Source of the DNA: Holophagales bacterium
GTDB taxonomy: Bacteria; Acidobacteriota; Thermoanaerobaculia; UBA5066
Length of the DNA stretch: 64,000 bases
Reading direction: 5' to 3'
NCBI GenBank assembly: GCA_016719485.1
Contig: JADJZB010000020.1
Location: 62,001-126,000, forward strand
Part shown: positions 25,500 through 33,597 of the stretch, one piece after another
How the letters are laid out: every line of letters begins with the position of its first letter
Numbering within the stretch: the stretch's first letter is position 1
Notes under the pieces: model-generated
Databases searched by the model: none
What the model was told of the DNA's origin: nothing
Seen by the model: only the letters and a program-made list of their open reading frames with translations
Made by a program: the position numbers and the translations under genes

Positions 25500-26436
25500 T
25501 TTCGGCGAGGAGCCCTTTCTCCAGCTCGTCGAGCGCCGGACGGAGCGCTCTCCAGCGTCCCGTGCGGACGTCGCCGAGAACGTTGCTGACCCGGGCCTGT
25601 CTCACGCCGAACGCGGCGCCGACCTCGCTTCCCGACAGGCCCGTGAGGCGCCGGCAGAGCCAGATGGCCGCGACCTTGGCTTCGTGCGCACCCGGGTGCG
25701 CGAGCCGCGCCTCCGGAACGCCGAAGCGGGAGGCGACCGCCGTCCGCACCCTCGCGAGGTCGACGGCGCCTCGTATCGGCTTCTCTCCGGGTGCCGGCCC
25801 GGCGAGCAGGCGCAGCCGGACCTGCCGGGCGAATTCCGCGCTTCCGACGACGACCCGGGAGACGGCTCGCTCGCGGAGCGGGCGGATTCCGCGCGTATCC
25901 GACACGAGGCGGCGGAAGCGCTCACGGGCGCGTGGCCGGGCAGGAGATAGGCGGCGCAGCGTCGCTTCCACCGTGAGCCAGGCGGGGCGTTCGGCCAGGC
26001 CGGCCGTCGTCGGGGCGCTCGACCAGCGCCAGTCGAGGGCGGCCCGCGCGAGCCGGGCCCTCACGGGTGCGAGCGCGACGCTGCGGGCCGCTTCGAGGAA
26101 CGCGCTCTCGGGGTCGACGAGGAGGGACCGGAACCGTCCGTCGAAGAGCGGCCCGGCCCGTCCGTGGCGACCGTTGAAGGCCTGCGCGTACCGCCCGCCG
26201 AGGGCCCGCATCCCGTCGGAGAGGTTCGGTGCCGGCGTCTCGAGGAGGAGCTCGAGGGAGCTTCCGAGGAGGGCGTAGGCGTGGACGAGCCAGCCCCGCT
26301 CCGCCGCGGTCCGCCCGAGCTCCACGAGGAAGCGCTCCCGGTCCGCGTCGTCGCGGAAGAGGGGGCTCCGCTCGATCGCCCTGAGCGAGACGTGGTGCAG
26401 CGCTCCCGGGAGGTCGATGCGGGGAGGTCGGGACAT
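25492..26436 (-). CDS. Domesticated RAYT-like protein (Y1 transposase fold) with DnaA-like C-terminus
   Basis: 314 aa from ATG 26436. It follows the REP-associated tyrosine transposase layout: R-I-D-L-P-G-A-L-H-H-V near the start, D-D-A-D-R-E-R-F-L, H-A-Y-A-L-L, L-L-L-E-T-P, N-L-S-D-G-M and Y83-A-Q-A-F-N. The HUH pair, normally N-H-x-H at about 59-62, reads S-S-L-E, so both metal-binding histidines are lost (S60, E62). The catalytic-type Tyr is still present. Residues ~240-305 (V-A-A-I-W-L-C-R-R-L-T-G-L-S-G-S-E-V) resemble the DnaA C-terminal DNA-binding fold seen on long RAYTs. It overlaps lysC by 8 bp and heads the operon. It is probably a DNA-binding protein, not an active transposase. Confidence 0.8.
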   Translation of the reverse strand: MSRPPRIDLPGALHHVSLRAIERSPLFRDDADRERFLVELGRTAAERGWLVHAYALLGSSLELLLETPAPNLSDGMRALGGRYAQAFNGRHGRAGPLFDGRFRSLLVDPESAFLEAARSVALAPVRARLARAALDWRWSSAPTTAGLAERPAWLTVEATLRRLSPARPRARERFRRLVSDTRGIRPLRERAVSRVVVGSAEFARQVRLRLLAGPAPGEKPIRGAVDLARVRTAVASRFGVPEARLAHPGAHEAKVAAIWLCRRLTGLSGSEVGAAFGVRQARVSNVLGDVRTGRWRALRPALDELEKGLLAENE

Positions 26437-26444
26437 GCGCCGCG

Positions 26445-26450
26445 ATTGTA
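26445..26450 (-). promoter_or_regulatory. Putative -10 box (TACAAT), leaderless-type position
   Basis: Minus-strand TACAAT ends 8 nt before ATG 26436. It would start the whole RAYT-lysC-thrB-thrC transcript. Confidence 0.5.
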
Positions 26451-26458
26451 GTGGCCCG

Positions 26459-27343
26459 CTACCGCGCCCCCCGCTCCTTCCATCTTTCGACGAGGGCCTG
26501 CGGGTCGTCGGTCCCCACGGCGTCGACGCCGACGGCCGCGAGGCGGTCCTGGTCGCGGGGGGCGTTGGCGGTCCAGGCGAAGACCTTTGCGCCCGCCCCG
26601 TGGACCGCCCCGACGGAAGCGGCGGTGAGAAGGCCGTGGCGGGCGCCGATCCAGGCGGCCTCCTCGCGCCGCGCCAGGGCGGCGAGGTCGGTTCCGGTGT
26701 CGACCAGAGGCATCGAGCGGAGCGCGGGCTCGAGCGACCGGACGGTGCGTAGCAGGGCATGGTCGAAGGAGAGGACGAGCGTCCTGTCCGCAAAGCCCCG
26801 CTCCTTCAGGAGGTCGACGACGAGGCGGGCGAAATGGTCCCGGCCGGGCGAAAGGGCCGGGGAGCCCTCCTCGCGCTTGAGCTCGAGAAAGAGCGTGGCC
26901 CGCCGCGCGGCCTCGGGCTCGGGGGCGGCGAGGAGATCGAGGACCTCGGCCAGCGTCGGGATCGGGGTTCCGCGGACGGCGCGCTGCGCGGGGAAGGCGG
27001 GGTCCGTGACGGCCCCGCAGTCGAAGCGGCGGAGGGCCTCCAGGGAGAGCCCTCGGATCGCGAGGCCCGTGGAGGCGCGGCGGCCGTCGAAGGTCCGGCA
27101 GCGGGCGGGCGGGAGGGTCGCGTCGTGAGAGAGGACGAGGACGTCGTCCGCGCTGACGCGCACGTCGATCTCGACGCCGTCGGCCCCGGCCGAAAGTGCG
27201 TGACTCACCGCCGGCAGCGTGTTCTCCGGGAAACGGGCGCGTGCGCCGCGGTGCCCGACGACGAGAGGGCGGGGCGAAGGGGGAGGGGCCGGCGCCGGGG
27301 CTCCGGCGAGGAGAACGAGGAGCGGAATCGGCATCCCGTCCAT
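26459..27343 (-). CDS. Glycerophosphodiester phosphodiesterase (exported)
   Basis: 294 aa from ATG 27343 (ATG 27334 is a second choice). It hydrolyses glycerophosphodiesters to glycerol-3-phosphate and an alcohol. A short hydrophobic signal (P-L-L-V-L-L-A-G-A-P-A) precedes the TIM-barrel. The catalytic set is visible: G-H-R-G-A-R and P-E-N-T near residues 31-42, V-E-I-D-V-R-V-S-A-D-D, L-S-H-D-A-T, F-L-E-L-K-R, and a closing W-T-A-N and G-V-D-A-V-G-T-D-D-P. It lies divergent to the lipase-CHAT gene (53 bp apart). No clear promoter is seen. Confidence 0.88.
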   Translation of the reverse strand: MDGMPIPLLVLLAGAPAPAPPPSPRPLVVGHRGARARFPENTLPAVSHALSAGADGVEIDVRVSADDVLVLSHDATLPPARCRTFDGRRASTGLAIRGLSLEALRRFDCGAVTDPAFPAQRAVRGTPIPTLAEVLDLLAAPEPEAARRATLFLELKREEGSPALSPGRDHFARLVVDLLKERGFADRTLVLSFDHALLRTVRSLEPALRSMPLVDTGTDLAALARREEAAWIGARHGLLTAASVGAVHGAGAKVFAWTANAPRDQDRLAAVGVDAVGTDDPQALVERWKERGAR

Positions 27344-27396
27344 TCTGAACGAGCGCTTCGCGCTGGCGGTAGGATCCCGGGGCCGGGGGGCGATCC

Positions 27397-30009
27397 ATGC
27401 CGGAGAAGCGCGCGATGGAAGTGCGGTGCGAGCCGCCGGTCGGCTGGAAGGAAGAGCCGCCGCGCAGGGCGGCGGAGCGCGACGCCCTGGCCGAACGGCT
27501 GGTGGCGGGGGGACGGCTCGTCCTCGCGCGGATCTTCCGGCTGTCGCCGCTTCGGGGCACGACCGAGGGGGGGACCGTCCGCATCGTCGTCCCCCAGCCC
27601 GGCGGAATGGACTTCGTCGTCGTCCTTCGCCAGCCCTCGGGAGCGCTTTCGATCCACCGTCCGGCCTCCCGGCCGGCGCGGCGCGCGGCCGGGCTCGTCC
27701 TGGAGCTGGCGCTGTCCGCCCCGGGTGTGGTGCGCGGGGCGGGAAGCGGAGCGGGCGCGGCGGTCGTCCTGGTCCTGCGCGCGGCCACGCGCATCGACGC
27801 GAGGGCCGCCCCTCTGCTCGGCCGTGCATTCGAAGAAGCCGCATTCCGGCACGCCGGACTGGCCGAGAGGCTCGTCCACGTCACCCCCGAGGGGCTCGGC
27901 GAGGGGCGGCTGCCGGGCGCCGCGCCCTCACTCCTCGCGCCTCCGCCGGAGCGGAACCTCCTGCTCCTCCACGGGACGTTCTCCCACACCGCCGCCGGCT
28001 TCGGCGACCTCGCCAGGGGCGGGTTCTTCGAGGCGCTCGCTCCCCTCTACGGCGGACGGGTCTTCGGCTTCGACCATTTCACCGTGAGCCGGACGCCCGA
28101 GGAGAACGCGCGGATGCTCGCCGAAGCGCTGCCGGGAGAGCTGCCGTTCCTCTTCGATGCCGTCGCCCACTCGCGCGGCGGCCTCGTCCTCAGGACGCTC
28201 CTCGAAAGGCCCGCCGAGGTGGGGCCCAGGGCGAGCCGCTTCGCCTGCGGCCGCGCCGTCCTCGCCGCCGTCCCGAACCTCGGGACGCCGCTGGCCTCCG
28301 CGGAACGCTGGGAGCTCGCGCTCTCCGGCTGGCTGAACCTCTTCGACCTTCTCCCACCCGCGCCCGCTCCGCTCCTCGGGGAGTTCGTCGTGGAGGCCCT
28401 CCTCTGGTTCGCGCGGCGTGTCACGACCTCGCTCGACGGTCTCTCGGCGATGGACGGGCGGAGCGCCACGGTCGCCGCGTTCGAGCAGAGCGCCCTGCCC
28501 GAGGCGTATTCGGCCCTGGCGGCGAGCCACCGCGCCAGCGGCCCGCTCGCGCTCCGCCTCCTCGAGTCGGGCGTCGACCGCTTCTTCGGCGAGCCGCACG
28601 ACCTCGTCGTTCCGACGGAGGGGTGCTTCCTCCTCGACCGCAGGAGCGGTGCGCGGATTCCCGACGAACGGGTCGCGCTCTTCGGGGCGGGGGGACGGCT
28701 CGGCCGCTCGCTCCGCCGTCCGGCCCACCACCTCGACCTCTTCGCCCGCGAGGAGGCCGTGGCGTTCCTCGTCGCCTCGCTCGCCGGCGAGACGTTCGGG
28801 CACGCCGGGCGGGAGGCCCGGCGGGCCGGCCCGAAAGCGGCACGCACCGAAGCCGCTCTCCGCGCGGGCGAGCCCGGGAAGACGTCGCCCCGGGCTCGCC
28901 GGACGACGGCTCCCAGGCTGGGCGAGACGCGGCGGGAGGCGCTCGAGCTGACCCTCCTCCCGGGGGATCGGGGAGGGGGAACGGCCCTCCTCCTCGCGCG
29001 CTACGGGACGGCCCGCGTGGTGGCCGAGGTGCCGCGCAAGGGCGCGGCGTGGCGGGAGATCATCAGGGGGCACGAGCGGCTCCGTTCCGTGTTCGACGGC
29101 GACGGCCGGCCTCTGCCCTCGACGGCTTCGCTCGAGAGGTGGGGCGCGGTGCTCTTCGAGACGCTCCTGCCCGGTGAGACCCGGCGACTCTGGGATGCCG
29201 CGCGAGGCGCGTCGGGAGGCTCGGCCACCGACGTCGTCTTCACGTCGCTCCTCGACTGGGTGGCCGACAAGCCGTGGGAGCTGGCGTACGACCCGCACCG
29301 CCGCGCGTGGCTGGCCGCGACCGAGGCGAACTTCACGCGGAACGTCGTCACGGCGATTCCGTGCGAGTCGGCGCCGCCGCGGCGCCGGCCGCTCGCCATC
29401 CTCGTCGCCGCCGCGCAGCCGGCGGGCCTGTCGGCGCTCTCCTGGGAGGCGGAGGCCGAAGCCGTGGGCGCCGGCCTCGCGCCCCTCGTCGACCGGGGAC
29501 TCGCGCGGGTGAGGGTCGAGAGGGCGGTGACGGTCGAAGCGCTTCACCGGCTCGTCGCCGACGGGCCGTGCGACGTGCTGCACTTCATCGGTCACGGGAC
29601 CTGGGACGCCGAACGGCGTACGGGATCGCTCCTTCTGGAGTCGGCCTCGGGCGGCGTCGCGCCCGTCGAGGCGCCCGTCCTCAGGGCTCTCCTTTCCGGG
29701 CGCGGGCTCTCGCTCGTCGTTCTCAACGCGTGCCTGAGCGCGCGGGGAAGCCGTGGCGATCTCGCGCGCGGGGTCGCTCCGGCGCTCGTCGCCTCGGGAA
29801 TCCCTGCCGTCGTCGCGAACCAGTTCAGCGTCCTGGATGCCGCGGCGCTCGTCTTCGCGCGCGAGCTCTACAGGTCCCTGGCCCTCGGCCGGCCACTCGG
29901 TGAGGCCACCCGCGAGGCCCGCCTCGCGGTGAGGTGCGACGCCGCCTGCGGTCCCGTCGACTGGGCCGTTCCGGTCGTCTATGCACGGGATCCGGGGGCC
30001 GTCCTCTGA
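27397..30009 (+). CDS. Alpha/beta-hydrolase (lipase-like) fused to a CHAT protease domain
   Basis: 870 aa, no signal peptide or transmembrane segment seen. Residues ~185-460 form an alpha/beta-hydrolase: L-L-L-L-H-G-T-F-S-H, a nucleophile in A-H-S259-R-G-G-L, a probable acid D402 (G-E-P-H-D-L-V-V-P) and base H444 or H445 (P-A-H-H-L-D-L-F). A charged linker (~470-530) follows. A CHAT domain (caspase-like, clan CD) spans ~630-865, with the dyad H733 in F-I-G-H-G-T-W-D and C779 in L-N-A-C-L-S-A-R-G. Both active sites look intact. CHAT proteases are often effectors in bacterial immunity or regulated cell death; here the partner seems to be a lipase or esterase on the same chain. A TAGGAT box (27370-27375) lies 21 nt before the ATG. 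The N-terminal ~180 residues are unrecognised. Confidence 0.82.
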   Translation: MPEKRAMEVRCEPPVGWKEEPPRRAAERDALAERLVAGGRLVLARIFRLSPLRGTTEGGTVRIVVPQPGGMDFVVVLRQPSGALSIHRPASRPARRAAGLVLELALSAPGVVRGAGSGAGAAVVLVLRAATRIDARAAPLLGRAFEEAAFRHAGLAERLVHVTPEGLGEGRLPGAAPSLLAPPPERNLLLLHGTFSHTAAGFGDLARGGFFEALAPLYGGRVFGFDHFTVSRTPEENARMLAEALPGELPFLFDAVAHSRGGLVLRTLLERPAEVGPRASRFACGRAVLAAVPNLGTPLASAERWELALSGWLNLFDLLPPAPAPLLGEFVVEALLWFARRVTTSLDGLSAMDGRSATVAAFEQSALPEAYSALAASHRASGPLALRLLESGVDRFFGEPHDLVVPTEGCFLLDRRSGARIPDERVALFGAGGRLGRSLRRPAHHLDLFAREEAVAFLVASLAGETFGHAGREARRAGPKAARTEAALRAGEPGKTSPRARRTTAPRLGETRREALELTLLPGDRGGGTALLLARYGTARVVAEVPRKGAAWREIIRGHERLRSVFDGDGRPLPSTASLERWGAVLFETLLPGETRRLWDAARGASGGSATDVVFTSLLDWVADKPWELAYDPHRRAWLAATEANFTRNVVTAIPCESAPPRRRPLAILVAAAQPAGLSALSWEAEAEAVGAGLAPLVDRGLARVRVERAVTVEALHRLVADGPCDVLHFIGHGTWDAERRTGSLLLESASGGVAPVEAPVLRALLSGRGLSLVVLNACLSARGSRGDLARGVAPALVASGIPAVVANQFSVLDAAALVFARELYRSLALGRPLGEATREARLAVRCDAACGPVDWAVPVVYARDPGAVL

Positions 30010-30061
30010 CGGACCGGACCAGATCGCGAGCCGGTGGCAAGATGGGCCCGGAGGGTCCGCC

Positions 30062-31006
30062 ATGACGATCCAGGTCCGGCCGCTCCTGGAGAAGGAGCTC
30101 GGCGAGGCCGACGGGATCTACCGCCGCGCCTTCGGGACGTACCTTCACCTCCCCGATCCAGCCGCATTCGACGGCGACGCCCAGGTCCTGAGGTGCCGCT
30201 GGACCGCCGACCCCGAGGCGGCCGTCGCGCTCCTGGAGGACGGTGTTCTCGCCGGGTCGAACGTCGTCACGTCGTGGGGCAGCCTCGGCCTCTTCGGCCC
30301 GCTCACCGTCGATCCTCCGCGGCAGGGCCGGGGGCTCGCCCATCATCTCGTCGAGGCGGCCCTCCGGCTCCTCGAGGGGCCGCAGGTCGCGTTCCGGGGC
30401 CTCTTCACGTTCGGCGAGAGCCCCATGCACGTGGGCCTCTACCAGCGCTTCGGATACTGGCCGGCAGGCCTGGCGGCGGTGATGTCGAAACGGGTCCGGA
30501 CGGGATCGAAGGCGCCCGAGGGCACCGCGTTCCTCCTGCGTCTCTCGCCCGACGACCAGGCCGAGGCGCTCTCGGCCTGCCGCGAGCTGACGGACTCGGT
30601 CTTCAGCGGCCTCGACGTGACGGGAGAAATCCTCACGGTCGGCGAGCAGGGGACGGGGGATACGGTCCTCGTCCGCGAGGGGTCGCACGTCTCCGGCCTG
30701 GCCGTCTGCCACTCGGGAGCCGGGAGCGAAGCGGGCTCGGGGCGGGCCGCCGTGAAGTTCGCGGCGGTTCGTTCGGGCGCGGGCGGAGAGGAACGGCTCC
30801 GGAATCTCCTCGGGGCGGTGGAGGCGTGGGCCGGTTCCGTCGGGGCATCGATCGTCGCCGCCGGAACCGGCTCCGGCCGGGTGGGGGCGTGGGAAACGCT
30901 GAGGGCCGCAGGGTACCGCCCCTTCCTTCAGGGGCTCGCGATGCACCGCGACCGGCACCCGGGCTACGACCGCGAGGACGTCTTCGTCCTCGACGACTGG
31001 CGGTAG
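30062..31006 (+). CDS. Tandem GNAT N-acetyltransferase
   Basis: 314 aa with an SD-like GGAGG before the ATG. Residues ~1-150 are a complete GNAT domain: the acetyl-CoA loop is D-P-P-R-Q-G-R-G-L-A-H-H-L (Q/R-x-x-G-x-A type), with G-L-F-T-F-G-E-S-P before M-H-V-G-L-Y-Q-R-F-G-Y-W-P. A second, weaker GNAT-like half follows, with less conserved cofactor residues. Substrate unknown. It follows the lipase-CHAT gene by 52 nt in the same direction, but function does not obviously connect them. Confidence 0.8.
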   Translation: MTIQVRPLLEKELGEADGIYRRAFGTYLHLPDPAAFDGDAQVLRCRWTADPEAAVALLEDGVLAGSNVVTSWGSLGLFGPLTVDPPRQGRGLAHHLVEAALRLLEGPQVAFRGLFTFGESPMHVGLYQRFGYWPAGLAAVMSKRVRTGSKAPEGTAFLLRLSPDDQAEALSACRELTDSVFSGLDVTGEILTVGEQGTGDTVLVREGSHVSGLAVCHSGAGSEAGSGRAAVKFAAVRSGAGGEERLRNLLGAVEAWAGSVGASIVAAGTGSGRVGAWETLRAAGYRPFLQGLAMHRDRHPGYDREDVFVLDDWR

Positions 31007-31046
31007 GGGGCGGCCGCCGCCGCGGAAGCCGGCCTGGCGGAGGGCG

Positions 31047-31682
31047 CTACGCCCCGAGCGAGCCCTTCAGCGCGGCCAGCTCGGCCTCCACGGCGCCGAG
31101 CCTCTCCTCGAGCGCCAGGAGGCGACGCTCGATCGCCGAGGGCCCGGTCGGCGACGCCGTCCGTGGAGCGAAGGGTTCCTCCGCGGGCGCCCCGCCCGCG
31201 AGGTGCGTCCAGCGTGTCTCCTTCTGCCCCGGCCGGCGGGGCAGCTCGACGACGAGCGGCTCGGAGTGCGCGGCCAACGTCTCGAGGAGCTCCTCGGCCG
31301 CTTCGACCGAGGCGAAGTCGTGCATCCGCTCGGAGCGGGCCCTGAGCTCGGCCGCCGTCTGCGGCCCCCGGAGGAGGAGCAGGGCCACGAGCGCCTTCCC
31401 GGGCGTGCCCAGCTGCCACTTCGCGTCGAGGTTGTGCTCCCACTTGTCGGAGCGTCCTCCGGTCACCTTCCAGGCGAGAACGAGCTCGCGGAGGCGGTCG
31501 AGACCCCCCGTCACGTCGGCGGCGCTCAGGTCGGTCACCGGCTCGCGGGAGGTCCGCTGGTTGCAGGCCGCGACGAGCCCCTGCAACGTCATCGGATAGA
31601 CGTCGGGGGTGAGGAGCTCCTTTTCCAGGAGCGCCCCGGCGATGCGGATCTCCACGGGGTCCAGGGGACGGGGGAGCTTCAA
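31047..31682 (-). CDS. YceH family (DUF480) protein
   Basis: 211 aa from TTG 31682, two nt after the stop of the methyltransferase. DUF480 proteins have a winged-helix-like fold and no clear function. The family start L-D-P-V-E-I-R-I-A-G-A-L-L-E-K-E and Y-P-M-T-L-Q-G-L-V-A-A-C-N-Q-R-T-S-R-E-P-V are conserved. A C-terminal leucine-rich helix (E-R-R-L-L-A-L-E-E-R-L) may form a coiled coil. Coupled translation with the methyltransferase is likely. Confidence 0.82.
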   Translation of the reverse strand: MKLPRPLDPVEIRIAGALLEKELLTPDVYPMTLQGLVAACNQRTSREPVTDLSAADVTGGLDRLRELVLAWKVTGGRSDKWEHNLDAKWQLGTPGKALVALLLLRGPQTAAELRARSERMHDFASVEAAEELLETLAAHSEPLVVELPRRPGQKETRWTHLAGGAPAEEPFAPRTASPTGPSAIERRLLALEERLGAVEAELAALKGSLGA

Positions 31683-31684
31683 AG

Positions 31685-32839
31685 TCAGGCCCTTCGCGCG
31701 GCGACCGCGGAGACGAAGAAGCTGGAGTAGCTTCGGGCGATCGCCTCGGCGTCGGGCAGGAACGTCACGTCCGTGAAGCCCGCGCGGGCGAGCGACGCGC
31801 GCCACGCTGCGGGCGTCAGGAAGCCGTGTGTCGGGCGGGCGACGGGGTCGAGCTTCACCTGCGTGAAGCTCTCGAGGATGTCGAACACCAGCTCGACGTA
31901 GATCGGCTGGTCGTTCCCGAGCGGCCGCACGCACTCGGAGACGATGAGCCAGCCGCCCGGCGCCAGCGCGGTGCGCGCCTCGGCGAGGACGGCGTCGAGA
32001 TCGGGGGCGACGTGGAAGCAGTTGACCGAGTAGACGGCATCGAACGCACCGGGCGCTCCCCCCTGCGCCTCCCACGGCTTCGTCATGTCGAGCTTCGCCG
32101 CATCGACCGTGACGCCGGGTGCGGCGGCGGCGCGGGCGGCTCTCTCGCCGCGGCGGAAGAACGTCGGCACGACCTCGGTGAAGAGGTACCGCGAAACGCG
32201 GGACCCGAGCCTCGCGAGGGCGGCCTCCGCCGCGCTCCCGGCCCCGCCGCCGATCTCGAGGACCCGCCCGCCCGTCTCCGGGAGGAGACGCGTCAGGGCG
32301 ACGGCGCCCAGGTGGTTGTTGACCGAATAGAGGAGGTTGCGGTTCGAGAAGTAGCGGAACCAGAGCGGGAGCCGGTCCGGACGGAAGAGGATCTCCTCGC
32401 CCGTCCTCTCGCCCGAGAAGAAAAGCCCCGCCTCATCGACGAGGATCCGGACGGCCTCGCCCGCAACCGCGGCGTCGGGCTCGGCCGCGGCCAGCTCGGC
32501 TTCGAGGGCCTCGAGGTCGCCCGGCCCGGAGCCGGAGGGGCCGTAGGACCCCTCGGAGGCGACGAGGTGCCCCGCCGCGGCGAGCTTGGCGTGCACGAAC
32601 GCGACGAGCGGCAGGCTCCTCGGAGCCCAGCCGCGTGCCGCGACGAGGCGTGCCGGATCGGTCCCGGCGACGACCGGCCAGGCCCCGGCCCTCCTCAGGA
32701 TCTCGGCGGAGGCGGCGTCGACGAGCTCGTCGAAGATCTCGCTGACGCGCAGGAATGGCCAGGTGAAGAGCGCGCGGACCTCGGGATCCGGAATGCGCGC
32801 GGCGAGCGCGGGAAACTGCGCCTCGGTCGTCCTCGGCAT
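31685..32839 (-). CDS. SAM-dependent methyltransferase (large, N-terminal helical region)
   Basis: 384 aa. Residues ~1-170 are helical and unrecognised; the methyltransferase core is residues ~180-330, with G-R-V-L-E-I-G-G-G-A-G-S-A-A as the SAM loop (motif I), A-K-L-D-M-T and D-A-V-Y-S-V-N-C-F-H-V-A as later motifs, and L-A-P-G-G-W-L-I-V-S-E. The layout is like methyltransferases of polyketide or small-molecule type; the substrate is unknown. ATG 32839 has a TATCAT box 8 nt upstream and no SD sequence, so the mRNA is probably leaderless. Confidence 0.8.
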   Translation of the reverse strand: MPRTTEAQFPALAARIPDPEVRALFTWPFLRVSEIFDELVDAASAEILRRAGAWPVVAGTDPARLVAARGWAPRSLPLVAFVHAKLAAAGHLVASEGSYGPSGSGPGDLEALEAELAAAEPDAAVAGEAVRILVDEAGLFFSGERTGEEILFRPDRLPLWFRYFSNRNLLYSVNNHLGAVALTRLLPETGGRVLEIGGGAGSAAEAALARLGSRVSRYLFTEVVPTFFRRGERAARAAAAPGVTVDAAKLDMTKPWEAQGGAPGAFDAVYSVNCFHVAPDLDAVLAEARTALAPGGWLIVSECVRPLGNDQPIYVELVFDILESFTQVKLDPVARPTHGFLTPAAWRASLARAGFTDVTFLPDAEAIARSYSSFFVSAVAARRA

Positions 32840-32847
32840 GAAACCGG

Positions 32848-32853
32848 ATGATA
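32848..32853 (-). promoter_or_regulatory. Putative -10 box (TATCAT), leaderless-type position
   Basis: Minus-strand TATCAT ends 8 nt before ATG 32839. It faces the + box at 32862-32867, so the two divergent promoters overlap in 35 bp. Confidence 0.5.
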
Positions 32854-32861
32854 CGGATTCG

Positions 32862-32867
32862 TAGAAT
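32862..32867 (+). promoter_or_regulatory. Putative -10 box (TAGAAT), leaderless-type position
   Basis: TAGAAT ends 7 nt before ATG 32875 with no Shine-Dalgarno sequence. Confidence 0.55.
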
Positions 32868-32874
32868 CAGCGGA

Positions 32875-33528
32875 ATGAAGATCTTCCTCGTTCGCCACGG
32901 AGAGAGCGAAGGGAACCTCGGCGGGACCCTCCAGGGCTGCCGCCTCGACACGCCGCTGACCCGGCGCGGCCGCCGTCAGGCCGAGGCCCTCGCCGTTCGC
33001 CTCGCCGAGGCCGAGTTCGACGACGTCGTGGCGAGCCCGATGGCCCGCGCCCGCGAAACGGCCGAGATCTGCGCCGCGCCGCACGGCCTCGGGGTGAGGC
33101 TCGACCTCGAGCTCGTCGAGTTCGACTGGGGCGTCTGGACGGGCCTGCCGCTGGACGACGAGATGGACCGCAGCGTCGCCGAGCTGCGCGCGAAGTGGCG
33201 TTCGGGCGACGTCGACGCCGGCCCGCCCCGGGGCGAGTCGCCCCTGACGGCGGGTGCCCGCGCGGCGCGCGTCCTCGGGCGGCTGAAGGCGGCACGTCCC
33301 GCGGCGCCGCTCGTCGTCGCCCACGGCCGGTTCAACCGGATCCTCATGGCGACCCTTCTCGGGCGGGACCTGGCGCGCATGGACGAGGTCCGCCAGAGGA
33401 ACGGCTCGATCTCGGTCTTCGAGTGGGACGGCGAGAAGGCGGCGACGCCGCTCATTCTCGACGACGTCTCCCACCTCGGCGGGGACGTTTCGACGCCGAC
33501 GGGCAAGGTCGACTGGGCGAGGGCCTGA
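32875..33528 (+). CDS. Histidine phosphatase superfamily protein (phosphoglycerate-mutase-like)
   Basis: 217 aa from ATG 32875. The catalytic motif is I-F-L-V-R-H-G-E-S-E-G-N, with phosphohistidine formed on the histidine of R-H-G. The second histidine lies in L-V-V-A-H-G-R-F-N-R. S-P-M-A-R-A-R-E-T-A-E is the second arginine motif. It is close to cobC-like or broad-specificity phosphatases; no cobalamin genes are nearby, so the substrate is uncertain. Convergent with the TPR gene across a strong hairpin. Confidence 0.87.
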   Translation: MKIFLVRHGESEGNLGGTLQGCRLDTPLTRRGRRQAEALAVRLAEAEFDDVVASPMARARETAEICAAPHGLGVRLDLELVEFDWGVWTGLPLDDEMDRSVAELRAKWRSGDVDAGPPRGESPLTAGARAARVLGRLKAARPAAPLVVAHGRFNRILMATLLGRDLARMDEVRQRNGSISVFEWDGEKAATPLILDDVSHLGGDVSTPTGKVDWARA

Positions 33529-33565
33529 CCGGCGCCCGCTCGAGGGGAGGCGCCGCAGGCGCCGC

Positions 33566-33590
33566 GGGGAGGCTCGTGGCGAGCCTCCCC
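33566..33590. terminator. Perfect 11-bp hairpin between convergent genes
   Basis: GGGGAGGCTCG at 33566-33576 pairs with 33580-33590 over a 3-nt loop. It lies between the stops at 33528 and 33598. It is strong enough to serve as a bidirectional terminator, though no T-run follows. Confidence 0.6.
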
Positions 33591-33597
33591 GATCCGA

